Shown: positions 52,623 through 62,176, counted from the stretch's first letter. The stretch: 64,000 nucleotides of DNA from Amycolatopsis deserti (GCF_014653945.1 NZ_BNAU01000009.1:62001-126000), one strand, 5' to 3'. Made by a program: numbers and translations. The notes: generated by a model from the sequence alone, not told the origin.

Positions 52623-52746
52623 CCTCTCCCGCAACCCGATCCCCAGCCAAATCGGTTGCCGAGCAGCGGGGTCAAGGTACTCTTTCCAGCCTTGACGCCG
52701 CTTCTCGGCAACCGAACACTGAAAGATCGGGTTCGGGAGGGGCAGA
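52623..52746. ncRNA. large nested inverted-repeat element (structured RNA or MITE-like)
   Basis: No open frame of interest, but three nested pairings share one centre. Inner stem: TCGGTTGCCGAG (52654 on), AGCGG and TCAAGG pair with CCTTGA, CCGCT and CTCGGCAACCGA (to 52717), 12-nt loop. Middle stem: AACCCGATC (52635-52643) with GATCGGGTT (52727-52735). Outer stem: CCCCT/CCCG with CGGGAGGGG. Only small internal loops interrupt this long hairpin. No transposase-like flank is seen. It lies between the gltD terminator and the DyP gene. Confidence 0.5.
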
Positions 52747-52948
52747 TCCGGGCGTAGCGAAGCGAAGCCGGTGCAGTTCAGATACGCGCGTAGCGCCCAC
52801 CACCCAACTAATCCGATCGAGTGAAAACCCGCCCACTTCGTACTCACCGCCCCCTCAGCGCGACTTAGGAGCAGGTGACGGCGCCGCACACGACAGGGGC
52901 CTCGCGGCGCCGCCACCGTGACTGGGGTCAAGCCAAGAGGGGGCGTTC

Positions 52949-54343
52949 ATGCCTGTCGACCTGTCCACCACGCTGTCCTGGAGATCCGCCACCGGCGAAG
53001 CGGCCATGATGCTCGACGAGCTGCAGCCGAACATCCTGAAGGCGCACGTCCGGGACCGCCTCACCGTGCTGTTCCTCGGCTTCGGCGACGCCGCCGAAGC
53101 ACGCACCTTCCTGCGAGGCCTGAGCGGGCTGATGAAGTCCGCCAAGGCGCACCTCGCGGAAGTCGAGGCGCACAAGCGCACCAAGGCCGCCGGCACGCCG
53201 TACCTGGGCGTCGGCCTGAGCGCGCACGGCTACGCCACGCTGGGCGTCACCGCGCCGGCCGATCCGTCGTTCGCCGCGGGCGCCAAGGCCGCCGTCGGGA
53301 AGCTCGCCGACCCGGCCGTCACCGAGTGGGAGCGCCACTACCAGCAGACGATCGACGCCGTGGTCCTCATCGGCGACGCCACCGCGGGACCGGTCCGGAC
53401 CCTGCGCCGCCAGGTCGAGGAGCTGCGCCCGGCGTCGGTCACCATCGTCGGCGAGGAGTCCGGCCTCGGCATGGCCAACGCCAACGGCGACGGCATCGAG
53501 CACTTCGGCTACGTCGACGGGCGCAGCCAGCCGCTGTTCCTCACCGAGGACGTCGACGTCGAGCGGGACACCACCGACGGCGTCAACGACTGGGACCCGT
53601 CCGCGCCGTTGGAGCAGATCCTCGTGCCCGACGCGGCCGCGCCGGACCCCACCGTCCACTTCGGAAGCTACTTCGTGTTCCGCAAGCTGGAGCAGAACGT
53701 CCGGCTGTTCAAGGAGGCCGAGCGCGACCTGGCGCACGACCTCGGGCTGCGTGGCGAGGACCGGGAGCGGGCCGGCGCGATGCTGGTCGGCCGCTTCGAG
53801 GACGGCACCCCGCTGACCGTGCAGAGCGCACCGGGCTCGCACCACCCGGTGGGCAACGACTTCAGCTACGACAGCGACAAACTGGGCCAGAAGTGCCCGT
53901 TCCACGCGCACATCCGCAAGACCAACCCGCGCGGCTCCGGCGGGGCGGAGGCGCCGGAGGAGGAGCGCAGGCACCTGATGGCCCGCCGCGGCCAGACCTA
54001 CGGCCGCCGCCACGACGACCCGAACGCCGACCTGCCGCCGCGGCTGCGGCCCACCAAGGACATCGGGCTGCTGTTCATGGCCTTCAACTCGAGCCTGGGC
54101 AACCAGTTCGAGTTCACGCAGCAGACCTGGGCGAACAACCCGGGATTCCCGTTCCCGCCGGACGGTTCCCGGCCCGGTCTGGATCCGGTCATCGGGCAGG
54201 GCGCCCGGGAACCGCAGAAATACCCGCCGGAATGGGGTCACAACAACGTGATCGAGGCCGCCGATCCGATTCCGCGGGCGGTCACCATGAAGGGCGGCGA
54301 ATATTTCTTCATGCCATCGCTGGCCTTCCTGCGAAGCCTGTGA
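52949..54343 (+). CDS. DyP-type heme peroxidase
   Basis: 464 aa, class C/D length. Heme signature GYVDG (187-191), proximal His321 in CPFHAHIRKTNPR, and Arg and Phe in YFVFRKLEQNVR. No signal peptide or twin-Arg motif and no encapsulin neighbour, so it is cytosolic. Oxidises dyes and phenolics with H2O2 in vitro; the natural substrate is unknown. Confidence 0.9.
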   Translation: MPVDLSTTLSWRSATGEAAMMLDELQPNILKAHVRDRLTVLFLGFGDAAEARTFLRGLSGLMKSAKAHLAEVEAHKRTKAAGTPYLGVGLSAHGYATLGVTAPADPSFAAGAKAAVGKLADPAVTEWERHYQQTIDAVVLIGDATAGPVRTLRRQVEELRPASVTIVGEESGLGMANANGDGIEHFGYVDGRSQPLFLTEDVDVERDTTDGVNDWDPSAPLEQILVPDAAAPDPTVHFGSYFVFRKLEQNVRLFKEAERDLAHDLGLRGEDRERAGAMLVGRFEDGTPLTVQSAPGSHHPVGNDFSYDSDKLGQKCPFHAHIRKTNPRGSGGAEAPEEERRHLMARRGQTYGRRHDDPNADLPPRLRPTKDIGLLFMAFNSSLGNQFEFTQQTWANNPGFPFPPDGSRPGLDPVIGQGAREPQKYPPEWGHNNVIEAADPIPRAVTMKGGEYFFMPSLAFLRSL

Positions 54344-54355
54344 GGAAAATTCCGA

Positions 54356-54390
54356 CAGTCCGCCGGGTACGCGCCCGGCGGGCTGTTCTC
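54356..54390 (+). terminator. hairpin after DyP gene
   Basis: CAGTCCGCCGGG with CCCGGCGGGCTG (12 bp with one G-T pair), loop TACGCG, followed by TTCTC. Confidence 0.75.
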
Positions 54391-54435
54391 ATGATCAGTG
54401 TTCACAAGGCGCGCGGGAGCGGGTATGACTGATGC

Positions 54436-55221
54436 GTGGACAGGCATGAGCGGTTGAACACGCTGCTCGAAATGATCGGCCAGCAGGGCCGGGTCGAGGT
54501 GGATCAGGCGGCGGCGAAGCTGAACGTCTCCCCCGCCACGATCCGGCGCGACCTCGATCATTTGGCAGGCCGCCAATTGCTCACCAGAGCCCGGGGCGGC
54601 GCCGTGGCCGGCAACGTCGCCTACAACCTCCCGGGCCGCAACCACGCCGACCGGCACACGGTGGAAAAACGCCGAATAGCCGAGGCCGCGGCGCGGCTGG
54701 TGAATCGCGGAATGGTGATCGGGTTCAACGGGGGCAGCACCACGACCGAGGTGAGCCGCGCGGTCGCGGCCCGTCCGGAGTTCAACGACCGCGGCAGTTC
54801 GCCGGCGCTGACCGTGGTGACGAACGCGGTGAACATCGCGCACGAGCTGACCGTGCGGCAGAGCATCCGGCTGGTCAGCACCGGCGGGGTGGCGCGGCCG
54901 CAGTCGTTCGAGCTGACCGGGCACCTGGCCGGGATGGTGCTCGAGGAGGTCAGCCTCGACCTGGTGTTCATCGGGGTGGACGCGGTCGACCCGCTGCGCG
55001 GCGCCTTCGCCCACCACGAGGCCGAGGCGGCGATCAACAAGCTGCTCGTGCACCGCGCCAAGAAGGTCGTGGTGGTCGCCGACAGCTCGAAGCTCGGCGG
55101 CTACGCGTTCGCCCGCATCTGCCCGACGCTCGACGTCGACCTGCTGATCACCGATTCGGCGGCGGAGCCGGACCTGGTGTCGGCCTTCGAACTGGAAGGC
55201 GTGCGGGTCACGCTCGTCTGA
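54436..55221 (+). CDS. DeoR-family transcriptional regulator
   Basis: 261 aa, GTG start. N-terminal DeoR HTH (RHERLNTLLEMIGQQGRVEV, LNVSPATIRRDLDHL) and C-terminal DeoR sugar-phosphate-binding domain (FNGGSTTTEVSRA, VFIGVDAVD, ADSSKLG). No sugar operon lies next to it in this window; convergent with cobQ. Confidence 0.9.
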   Translation: MDRHERLNTLLEMIGQQGRVEVDQAAAKLNVSPATIRRDLDHLAGRQLLTRARGGAVAGNVAYNLPGRNHADRHTVEKRRIAEAAARLVNRGMVIGFNGGSTTTEVSRAVAARPEFNDRGSSPALTVVTNAVNIAHELTVRQSIRLVSTGGVARPQSFELTGHLAGMVLEEVSLDLVFIGVDAVDPLRGAFAHHEAEAAINKLLVHRAKKVVVVADSSKLGGYAFARICPTLDVDLLITDSAAEPDLVSAFELEGVRVTLV

Positions 55222-55223
55222 CC

Positions 55224-56702
55224 TCAGCCCACCCGGGGCAGGCCCTCCGGCGCGCCCCGCTCGATCAGCCGCAGCAGCGCGTCGGTGTCCAGGCGTTCCT
55301 CGACCGCGTCGGCGAGCCGGTCCAGCATCGACTCACGCAGGGACGCGAACCCGGGCGCCCCCGCCGCCGGTGACCAGGACACCCCGGCCTGCGCCGCCGC
55401 CTCGGCGAGCCACGCCCGGCGGAAGCCGTCGTTGTCCAGGGTGCCGTGCCAGGTCGTGCCCCACACCGAACCGCGCCGCCAGCCGTCCAGGAACGGCTCG
55501 GCGTCCCCGTCCGGGGCCAGTGTCGCGCTGCCGTGGTGGATCTCGTAGGCCGCCACCTCGTGACCGCGCCACCGCGCGACCGGCCGCCCGAGCACCTTGT
55601 CCGCGCTGAACGACACCCGCGTCGGCAGCAACCCGAGCCCCGGCACGGTCCCGGCGCCGGACTCGACGTCGTCCACAATGGTCTCCGCGAGCATCTGGTA
55701 ACCGCCGCAGATCCCCAGCACCGGCTGCCCGGCGGCGGCTCGCGCGGCCAGCGCCGGCTCCAGCCCACGCTCCCGCAGCCACCGCAGATCGCCCACCGTC
55801 GCGCGGGTGCCGGGCAGCACGACCAGGTCCGCGGCCCGCACCGTGTCCGGGTCCGCGGTCAGCGTGACCGTGACCCCCGGCTCGGCGGCGAGGGCGTCCA
55901 CGTCGGTCGCGTTCGACGCGCGCGGGAACCGGACGACGGCGACCTTCAGCCCACCAGTGGCCTGCTGCTCGTGCCGCCAGCCCGCGACGGCGAGCGCGTC
56001 CTCGGAGTCGATCCACACCCCGTCCAGCCAGGGCAGCACACCCAGCACCGGCCGGTGGGTCAGCTCCGCGATGCGGTCCAGACCCGGGCGCAGCAGCGCC
56101 TCGTCGCCGCGGAACTTGTTCACCACCCACCCGGCGAGCAGCGCCTGGTCCGCGGGCTCCAGCAGCGCGACCGTCCCGTACATCGCGGCCAGCACACCGC
56201 CCCGGTCGATGTCGCCGACGACCACCACCGGCAGCCCGAACCGCCGGGCCAGCCCCATGTTGACGTAGTCGCCCTGCCGCAGGTTGATCTCGGCCGGGCT
56301 GCCCGCGCCCTCGCACACCACGACGTCGAACCGGGTGCGCAGCTCGTCGAAGGTGTCGAAGGCGATGCGTGCCAGCTCGCGGCGGCCGGTGGCGAACTCG
56401 CCCGCCTCCAGCGTGCCGAACGGCTTGCCCAGCGCGATGACGTGGCTGCGCCGGTCGCTGCCCGGTTTGAGCAGCACCGGGTTCATCGCGGCCTCCGGCT
56501 CGACCCCGGCGGCGACCGCCTGCAGCCACTGCGCGCGGCCGATCTCCGCGCCGTCGGAGCAGACCATCGAGTTGTTGGACATGTTCTGCGCCTTGAACGG
56601 CGCCACCCGCAGCCCGCGGCGCGCCAGCCAGCGGCAGATCCCGGCGGTGACCAGGCTCTTCCCGGCGTCCGACGTGGTGCCGGCGATCAGCAGGCCCCTC
56701 AT
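55224..56702 (-). CDS. cobQ: cobyric acid synthase
   Basis: 492 aa from ATG 56702 (MRGLLIAGTTSDAGKSLVTA). P-loop-like AGTTSDAGKS and a C-terminal type 1 glutaminase with nucleophile Cys in LGICGGYQM and later His in YEIHHGS. It amidates adenosylcobyrinate a,c-diamide at b, d, e and g. The long open frame upstream is the cobD shadow. Its start overlaps the cobD stop by one base. Confidence 0.94.
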   Translation of the reverse strand: MRGLLIAGTTSDAGKSLVTAGICRWLARRGLRVAPFKAQNMSNNSMVCSDGAEIGRAQWLQAVAAGVEPEAAMNPVLLKPGSDRRSHVIALGKPFGTLEAGEFATGRRELARIAFDTFDELRTRFDVVVCEGAGSPAEINLRQGDYVNMGLARRFGLPVVVVGDIDRGGVLAAMYGTVALLEPADQALLAGWVVNKFRGDEALLRPGLDRIAELTHRPVLGVLPWLDGVWIDSEDALAVAGWRHEQQATGGLKVAVVRFPRASNATDVDALAAEPGVTVTLTADPDTVRAADLVVLPGTRATVGDLRWLRERGLEPALAARAAAGQPVLGICGGYQMLAETIVDDVESGAGTVPGLGLLPTRVSFSADKVLGRPVARWRGHEVAAYEIHHGSATLAPDGDAEPFLDGWRRGSVWGTTWHGTLDNDGFRRAWLAEAAAQAGVSWSPAAGAPGFASLRESMLDRLADAVEERLDTDALLRLIERGAPEGLPRVG

Positions 56703-57631
56703 CACGCCACCACCGCGGCCAGGGCCAGCGCGGCCAGCCCGACCGCGCGCGACAACCGCACCGCCCGGCGCAGATCGGCCACCCCGGGCGCGGGCCCGTC
56801 GCCGAGCGTGCCGCGGTCCTCGGGCCGGCCGCCGTAGCTGTTCACCCCACCGAGCCGCACGTCGAGCGCACCCGCGAAGGCCGCCTCGATCTGCCCGGCG
56901 TTCGGGCTCGGGTGCTGTCCGGCATCCCGTCGCCACACCCGCAGCGACCGCCCCGGACGGCCGCCCACGACGCGCGCGCAGAGAGCCGTGATCAGCGCCC
57001 CGGCGCGGGCGGGCAGCAGGTTGGCGAGGTCGTCCCCACGGGCGGCGGCCCAGCCGAACCGCTCGAAGCGCGGCGTCCGGTGCCCGACCATCGCGTCGAG
57101 CGTGTTGAGCGCCCGGTACCCGAGCAGCCCCGGCACCCCGGCGACCGCACCCCACAGCAGGGGCGCGACGACGGCGTCGCTGGTGTTCTCGGCGATCGAC
57201 TCGGTGGCGGCCCTGGCCAGGCCCTTGTCGTCCAGGACGGAGGCGTCGCGCCCGCACAGGTGGCCCAGCCGCTGCCGCGCGGCGGGCAGGTCACCGGACT
57301 CCAGCCGCACGGCCATCGCCTCGCCCTCGTGCGCCAGGCCCCGGCCGCCCAGGACGGTCCAGGTCGCCAGCGCGGTCACCGCGACCCGCGCGGCCGGGCG
57401 CCGGCGCGTGGCGGCCTGGGCGAGCACCCCCAGCCCGGCGGCGGCGCCGACGCAGGTGGCGGCGTACGCGGCGCCGCGTGTCCGCGAATCGGCCCAGACC
57501 CGCTGTTCCAGGGCCTTCGCGGCACGCCCGAACAGCGCGACCGGATGGCCGCGCCGTGGATCACCGAGCGCCGCGTCCAGCGCGTAACCGGTCACGAGAC
57601 CGAGCGCGGTCAACGATCTTGCATACACCAC
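56702..57631 (-). CDS. cobD: adenosylcobinamide-phosphate synthase
   Basis: 309 aa from GTG 57631 (VVYARSLTALGLVTGYALDA), though a GTG one codon later is equally likely; no clear Shine-Dalgarno is present. CbiB/CobD family: DAALGDPRRGHPVALFG, STESIAENTSDAVVAPLLW and the PSPNAGQIEAAFAGALDVRL signature. Membrane enzyme that attaches aminopropanol phosphate to cobyrate. Divergent from cobU with a 35-bp gap. Confidence 0.92.
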   Translation of the reverse strand: MVYARSLTALGLVTGYALDAALGDPRRGHPVALFGRAAKALEQRVWADSRTRGAAYAATCVGAAAGLGVLAQAATRRRPAARVAVTALATWTVLGGRGLAHEGEAMAVRLESGDLPAARQRLGHLCGRDASVLDDKGLARAATESIAENTSDAVVAPLLWGAVAGVPGLLGYRALNTLDAMVGHRTPRFERFGWAAARGDDLANLLPARAGALITALCARVVGGRPGRSLRVWRRDAGQHPSPNAGQIEAAFAGALDVRLGGVNSYGGRPEDRGTLGDGPAPGVADLRRAVRLSRAVGLAALALAAVVA

Positions 57632-57666
57632 ACACGGGACGGTAGCCCGTGCACGAGAATGCCGGT

Positions 57667-58287
57667 ATGACCAAGCTGACCCAGCGGCTGGCCGCCTCAC
57701 TGGAGGCCGCCGCCCGGCTGCTCCGCCGGTACGGGGACGACGAGGCGAAGGTGCTGATCCTGGGCGGGGTCCGCTCGGGCAAGTCACGCCACGCCGAGCG
57801 TCTGATGGCCCGCCATCCCGAAGTCGTCTACGTCGCGCCGGGCCCGGTGCCCAGCGGCGACGATCCCGAATGGGCGGCGCGGATCGCGCTGCACCAGGCC
57901 CGCAGACCGGCGAACTGGCGCACGGTCGAGACCGGCGACCTCGCCACGACCGTCCGCAAGGCGTCGCGGCCGCTGCTGATCGACTGCCTGGGCACCTGGG
58001 TCACGCGCGTGCTCGGCGACGTCGGCGCGTGGGAGGCGAAGCAGGGCTGGGAGCTGCGGCTGGACGAGCGCATGGAGGAGTTCCTCGACGCCTGGCGGGT
58101 CGCGCACGTGCCGATCGTGGCGGTGACCAACGAGGTCGGCATGGGTGTGGTGCCCGCGACAGCCTCCGGGCGGCTGTTCCGTGATGTGCTGGGGGCGCTC
58201 AACGACCGCGTCGCGGCCCAGGCGGACAGCGTCCAGCTGGTGGTCGCGGGGCGCGTCCTGCACCTCGGCGAAAGGGCTCTGCTGTGA
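57667..58287 (+). CDS. cobU: adenosylcobinamide kinase / guanylyltransferase
   Basis: 206 aa from ATG 57667 (an in-frame GTG at 57649 adds six residues). P-loop GGVRSGKS after a ~33-residue N-terminal extension that most CobU proteins lack. Further CobU motifs: LIDCLGTWVTRVL and TNEVGMGVVPATASGRLFRD. Phosphorylates and then guanylylates adenosylcobinamide. Coupled to cobT by GTGA. Confidence 0.92.
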   Translation: MTKLTQRLAASLEAAARLLRRYGDDEAKVLILGGVRSGKSRHAERLMARHPEVVYVAPGPVPSGDDPEWAARIALHQARRPANWRTVETGDLATTVRKASRPLLIDCLGTWVTRVLGDVGAWEAKQGWELRLDERMEEFLDAWRVAHVPIVAVTNEVGMGVVPATASGRLFRDVLGALNDRVAAQADSVQLVVAGRVLHLGERALL

Positions 58288-59309
58288 CCGGATTCGACAT
58301 CCCGGCGCCCGACGCGGCCGCGCACGCCGCCGCGCTGGAGCGGCTGGACGCGCTGGTCAAACCGGTCGGTGCGCTGGGGCGGCTGGAGGAGCTGGCCGCG
58401 TGGCTGTGCGCCGCGTCCGGCCAGGTCCCGCCGCCGCCGATCGAACGGCCGCGGGTGGTCGTGTTCGCCGGGGACCACGGGGTGAGCCGGCTGTCGGCGT
58501 ACCCGCGCGAGGTGACCGCGGCGATGGTGCGCGTGTTCCTGGTCGGCAAGAGCGGGGTGAACGTGCTGGCCCGCGAGGTCGGCGCGGGAGTCCGGGTACT
58601 GGACATCGCGGTCGACGACGACCTGTCCGACGTGCCCCCGGAAGTGCGCGCGTGGAAGATCCGGCGCGGCTCGGGGTCGATCGAGGCCGAGGACGCGCTG
58701 GCGCCGGGCGAGGCGCGCCGGGCCTTCGAGGCCGGTCGCCACGCCGCCGACGCCGAGGTGGACGACGGTGCGGACCTGCTCATCCCGGGCGACATGGGCA
58801 TCGGCAACACGACGGTGGCGGCGGCCCTGGTCGCCGCGGCGCTCGGGGTGCCCGCCGAGGAGGTCGTCGGCACCGGGACGGGCGTGGACGAGGCCGGCCG
58901 GGCGCGGAAGGTCGCGGTGGTGCGCGCCGCGGTCGAGCGGGCGGGTGCGCAGGTGTCGGACCCGTTCGAGCTGCTGACGGCACTGGGCAGCGCCTGCGCC
59001 GCCGCGACGGCCGGGTTCCTGGTGCAGGGCGCCGTGCGCGGGGTGCCGGTGCTGCTGGACGGCGTGTTCTCCGGTGCGGCGGCGGTGGTGGCGGCGGAGA
59101 TCGCGCCGGAGGCGTCGCGGTGGTGGCTGGCCGGGCACCGGTCCACCGAGCCGTCGCAAGCGTTCGCGCTCAAGGCGCTCGGGCTGACGCCGATCCTGGA
59201 CCTCGGCCTGCGGCTCGGTGAGGGCAGCGGGGCCGTCCAGGCGATCCCCACGCTGCGCGCGGCGCGGGCGATCATCGCGGACATGGGTCTGCTGGCCGAC
59301 CTTGCCTGA
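58284..59309 (+). CDS. cobT: nicotinate-nucleotide--dimethylbenzimidazole phosphoribosyltransferase
   Basis: 341 aa, GTG start overlapping cobU. Motifs FAGDHGVSRLSAYPREVT, PGDMGIGNTTVAAAL, and near the C-terminus LRLGEGSGAVQA, including the catalytic Glu. It activates dimethylbenzimidazole as the lower ligand of cobalamin. Confidence 0.94.
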   Translation: MTGFDIPAPDAAAHAAALERLDALVKPVGALGRLEELAAWLCAASGQVPPPPIERPRVVVFAGDHGVSRLSAYPREVTAAMVRVFLVGKSGVNVLAREVGAGVRVLDIAVDDDLSDVPPEVRAWKIRRGSGSIEAEDALAPGEARRAFEAGRHAADAEVDDGADLLIPGDMGIGNTTVAAALVAAALGVPAEEVVGTGTGVDEAGRARKVAVVRAAVERAGAQVSDPFELLTALGSACAAATAGFLVQGAVRGVPVLLDGVFSGAAAVVAAEIAPEASRWWLAGHRSTEPSQAFALKALGLTPILDLGLRLGEGSGAVQAIPTLRAARAIIADMGLLADLA

Positions 59310-60063
59310 GCGGGTTTCCGACGCGCTGCGGATGGCGCTGGGCACCCTGACCGCGCTCCCGGTGCCCGCGCCACGCGTGATCGACCGGCGGGTGGCGGCC
59401 GGGGCGATGCTGCTGGCGCCCCTGGCCGCCGTGCCGCTCGCGGTCCTGGCCGGGCTGGTCGTCCTGGCCGGGGACGCCCTCGGACTCCCCGCGCTGGCCG
59501 TGGCCGGACTGGCGGTCGGCGCGGTGGGTCTCGCCAGCCGGGGCCTGCACCTCGACGGCCTGGCCGACACCGCCGACGGTCTCGGCGCCTCCTTCGACCG
59601 CACCCGCGCCCTGGAGATCATGCGCCGCGGCGACTCCGGGCCCACCGGGGTCGCCACGCTGGTTCTCGTGTTGATCATCCAATGTGGAGCCCTCGGCGGG
59701 GCGATCTCCGCCGGGCACGGGGTCACCGCCGCGGTGACGGGCACGCTGGTGAGCCGCTGGGTGCTGGCCCTCTGCTGCACACGTGGCGTGCCCTCGGCCC
59801 GCCCGGACGGCCTCGGCGCCACCGTGGCCGGGAGCATCCGTCCGCCGTGGACAGCCGCGACCCTCTGCGCCGCCGCCGGGCTCGCCACCCTCGCGCCCGG
59901 CCTGGAGTGGTGGCGCGGCCCGCTCGCGGTGGCGGCCGCCTTCGCCGCTGCCGGGCTCGTGCTGTGGCGTTGCACCGCCCGGCTGGGCGGCATCACCGGG
60001 GACGTGCTCGGCGCCTGCGTGGAGATTGCCGCCGCCACTAGCTGGCTAGCGCTCGCGCCGTGA
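59302..60063 (+). CDS. cobS: adenosylcobinamide-GDP ribazoletransferase
   Basis: 253 aa from TTG 59302, which overlaps cobT by 8 bp; no ATG or GTG fits. Polytopic membrane enzyme with the Mg/pyrophosphate motif LDGLADTADGLGAS. Joins GDP-cobinamide to alpha-ribazole. The last 18 bp overlap the convergent MFS gene. Confidence 0.9.
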   Translation: MPERVSDALRMALGTLTALPVPAPRVIDRRVAAGAMLLAPLAAVPLAVLAGLVVLAGDALGLPALAVAGLAVGAVGLASRGLHLDGLADTADGLGASFDRTRALEIMRRGDSGPTGVATLVLVLIIQCGALGGAISAGHGVTAAVTGTLVSRWVLALCCTRGVPSARPDGLGATVAGSIRPPWTAATLCAAAGLATLAPGLEWWRGPLAVAAAFAAAGLVLWRCTARLGGITGDVLGACVEIAAATSWLALAP

Positions 60064-61221
60064 GCTGAGCGCGAGGAGCAGCGAAGCCGCCGTCAGCACC
60101 ACCCCGAACCAGACGACGCTCGTGACCCCCAGGTTGTCCGCGAACAGCCCGCCGAACAACGCCCCGAGCGCGATGGACGTGTTGTACGCCATGGTGTTGA
60201 GCGACATGGCGGCCTCGAACGTCTCCGGCGCGGCCGCGAGCGTCATGTTCACCTGGCACAGCTGGACCACGCCGAACGACAGTCCCCACAGGACCATCGC
60301 GACGATCGCACCCACCGCCGTGCCGCCGATGGTGAGCAGCAACAGCATGGACACCACGAGTCCCGCGCAGCCGACGAGGAAACTGCCCCGCAGGCTCCGG
60401 TTCACGGTGTGCCCGGCGGCGAAGTTCCCGATCGCCCCCGCGACGCCGAAGACCATCAGGACCGCGGTGATGAACACCGGCGGCGCGGACGCGTGGTCCT
60501 CCAGGAACGGCCGGACGAACGTGTACGCCCCGAAGTGGCCGAGCACGAAGAGCACGACGGTGAACAGCACCCGGCGCAGCGGCACGTTGCGCAGCGGGAG
60601 CGCGAAGACCTCCCGCACCGGCACCGCGTTCGCCGACGGCAGCGCGGGCACGAGGGTGGCGACCGCGACGAACACCAGCACGCTCAGCCCGGCCCAGATG
60701 AGGAACGTGGTGCGCCAGTCGGTGAGGCTCTCCACGACCGTCCCCAGGGGAATCCCGGCGACCGTCGCGATGGAGATGCCGGACATGACGACCGCGGCCG
60801 CCCGGCTCGCGTGGCGTTCCGGCACGATGCGCATCGCCATGCTCACGCCGATGGCCCAGAACACGCCGCTGGCGAAGCCCATCACCAGCCGCGTGGCGAG
60901 GATCAGCGGGTAGTTCGGCGACACGGACGTGACCAGGTTTCCCAGTGCCAGCACCGCGAGCAACGCGGACAGCAGGACGCGCCGGTCGATCCGCCGCGTC
61001 CACGCGACGAGGAACGGCACCCCCAGCCCGGCCGACACGCCCTGCAGGGTGACCATCAGCCCGGCGACACCCACCGTGACGCCGAGGCTCGTGCTCAGCG
61101 GCGTGAGCAGGCCGACCGGCATCAGCTCGGTGGTGAGGAAGACGAACAGACTGGCGGTGATCGCCGCGACGCCGGACCACGCTCTCAGCGCCGACGCCGG
61201 GCGGACTTCCTGTGTGACCAT
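60046..61221 (-). CDS. MFS exporter, DHA1/SotB-like
   Basis: 391 aa, 12 membrane segments. MFS motif A-like WTRRIDRRVLLSALLAVLAL and DHA1 motif region RLVMGFASGVFWAIGVSMAM. Most like sugar/drug exporters (AraJ/SotB). Divergent LysR regulator lies 80 bp upstream. The pair interrupts the cobalamin genes. Confidence 0.88.
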   Translation of the reverse strand: MVTQEVRPASALRAWSGVAAITASLFVFLTTELMPVGLLTPLSTSLGVTVGVAGLMVTLQGVSAGLGVPFLVAWTRRIDRRVLLSALLAVLALGNLVTSVSPNYPLILATRLVMGFASGVFWAIGVSMAMRIVPERHASRAAAVVMSGISIATVAGIPLGTVVESLTDWRTTFLIWAGLSVLVFVAVATLVPALPSANAVPVREVFALPLRNVPLRRVLFTVVLFVLGHFGAYTFVRPFLEDHASAPPVFITAVLMVFGVAGAIGNFAAGHTVNRSLRGSFLVGCAGLVVSMLLLLTIGGTAVGAIVAMVLWGLSFGVVQLCQVNMTLAAAPETFEAAMSLNTMAYNTSIALGALFGGLFADNLGVTSVVWFGVVLTAASLLLALSSRRER

Positions 61222-61243
61222 GCCAAGAAGCCTTCCGGACCTC

Positions 61244-61299
61244 GATCAATGAGTCCAACGCATGTTTGTCATTCCATCGATCACCCAGCATGATTGATC
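61244..61299. promoter_or_regulatory. candidate LysR site: GATCAAT ... ATTGATC
   Basis: Exact 7-bp inverted repeat (61244-61250 and 61293-61299) 42 bp apart, spanning most of the 79-bp divergent space between MFS and LysR. The distal arm sits just before the LysR ATG. Confidence 0.45.
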
Positions 61300-61300
61300 C

Positions 61301-62176
61301 ATGGAGTTGCAGCAGATGCGCTACGTCGTCGCGGTGGCGGAGACGAACAGCTTCACCCGCGCCGCCGAGCTGTGTCTGGTCGTCCAGTCCGCCCTCAGCC
61401 AGCAGATCGCCCGCCTGGAACGGGAACTGGGCGCCCGGCTCTTCGAACGCACCAGCCGCCGGGTACGGCTGACCCCGGCCGGCGCGGCGTTCCTCGCCAC
61501 GGCCCGCCAGTGCCTGCAGGCCGCCGATCGCGCGGTCGCCGAAGTCGCCGCGGCCGTGGGCGAGGTCCGCGGACGACTCGCGGTCGGCTTGATCTCCACC
61601 GTCGCCGCAGTCGACATCCCGGGCGCGCTGCGGGAGTTCCACCAAGTGCACCCGTCCGTGCGCATCAGCCTGCGCGGGACCGCCAGCGAGGAGCTCGTCG
61701 AGCAGGTCCGCGAGGGCACGATCGATGTCGCCTTCCTGGGGTTGCCCACCACGGCGCGCCCGGAGGGTGTCCACGCGCGCGAACTCGCCCACGACCGGCA
61801 CGTCGCGGTGGTCGCTCCGGACCACCCCCTCGCCGGTGAACGGGCGGTCGGCCTGCGCCGGCTCGCCGCGGAGACGTTCGTGGACCTGCCGGCCGGGACG
61901 GCGGGCCGAATGCAGACCGACCAGGCGTTCGCGGCGGCCGGCCTGGACCGCGATGTCGCCTTCGAGGTGACCAATGCCGACCTCCTGGCGCGGATGGTCC
62001 GGGAGGGCCTCGGCGCGGCGATGCTGCCGTCGGCCTACGTGCCGCAGCTCACCGGCGTGGTCACCATCGAGGTCACCGACGCACCGGCCCGCGTCGAGTA
62101 CGTCATCTGGAGCCGGTCCGGTCCCACGCCCGCGGCGGCCGCTTTCCTCGCCCTCCTCGGGATTCCGGCGAGTTAG
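61301..62176 (+). CDS. LysR-family transcriptional regulator
   Basis: 291 aa. Winged HTH at 1-60 (MELQQMRYVVAVAETNSFTR, CLVVQSALSQQIARLERELG) and effector domain. Likely controls the divergent MFS exporter. Its TAG overlaps the TAA of the convergent cobC by two bases. Confidence 0.9.
   Translation: MELQQMRYVVAVAETNSFTRAAELCLVVQSALSQQIARLERELGARLFERTSRRVRLTPAGAAFLATARQCLQAADRAVAEVAAAVGEVRGRLAVGLISTVAAVDIPGALREFHQVHPSVRISLRGTASEELVEQVREGTIDVAFLGLPTTARPEGVHARELAHDRHVAVVAPDHPLAGERAVGLRRLAAETFVDLPAGTAGRMQTDQAFAAAGLDRDVAFEVTNADLLARMVREGLGAAMLPSAYVPQLTGVVTIEVTDAPARVEYVIWSRSGPTPAAAAFLALLGIPAS

Noticed and set aside
57649..57666. Alternative cobU start at GTG 57649
   Set aside because: Possible, but it adds only six residues and ATG 57667 is more standard. 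Kept as an alternative.
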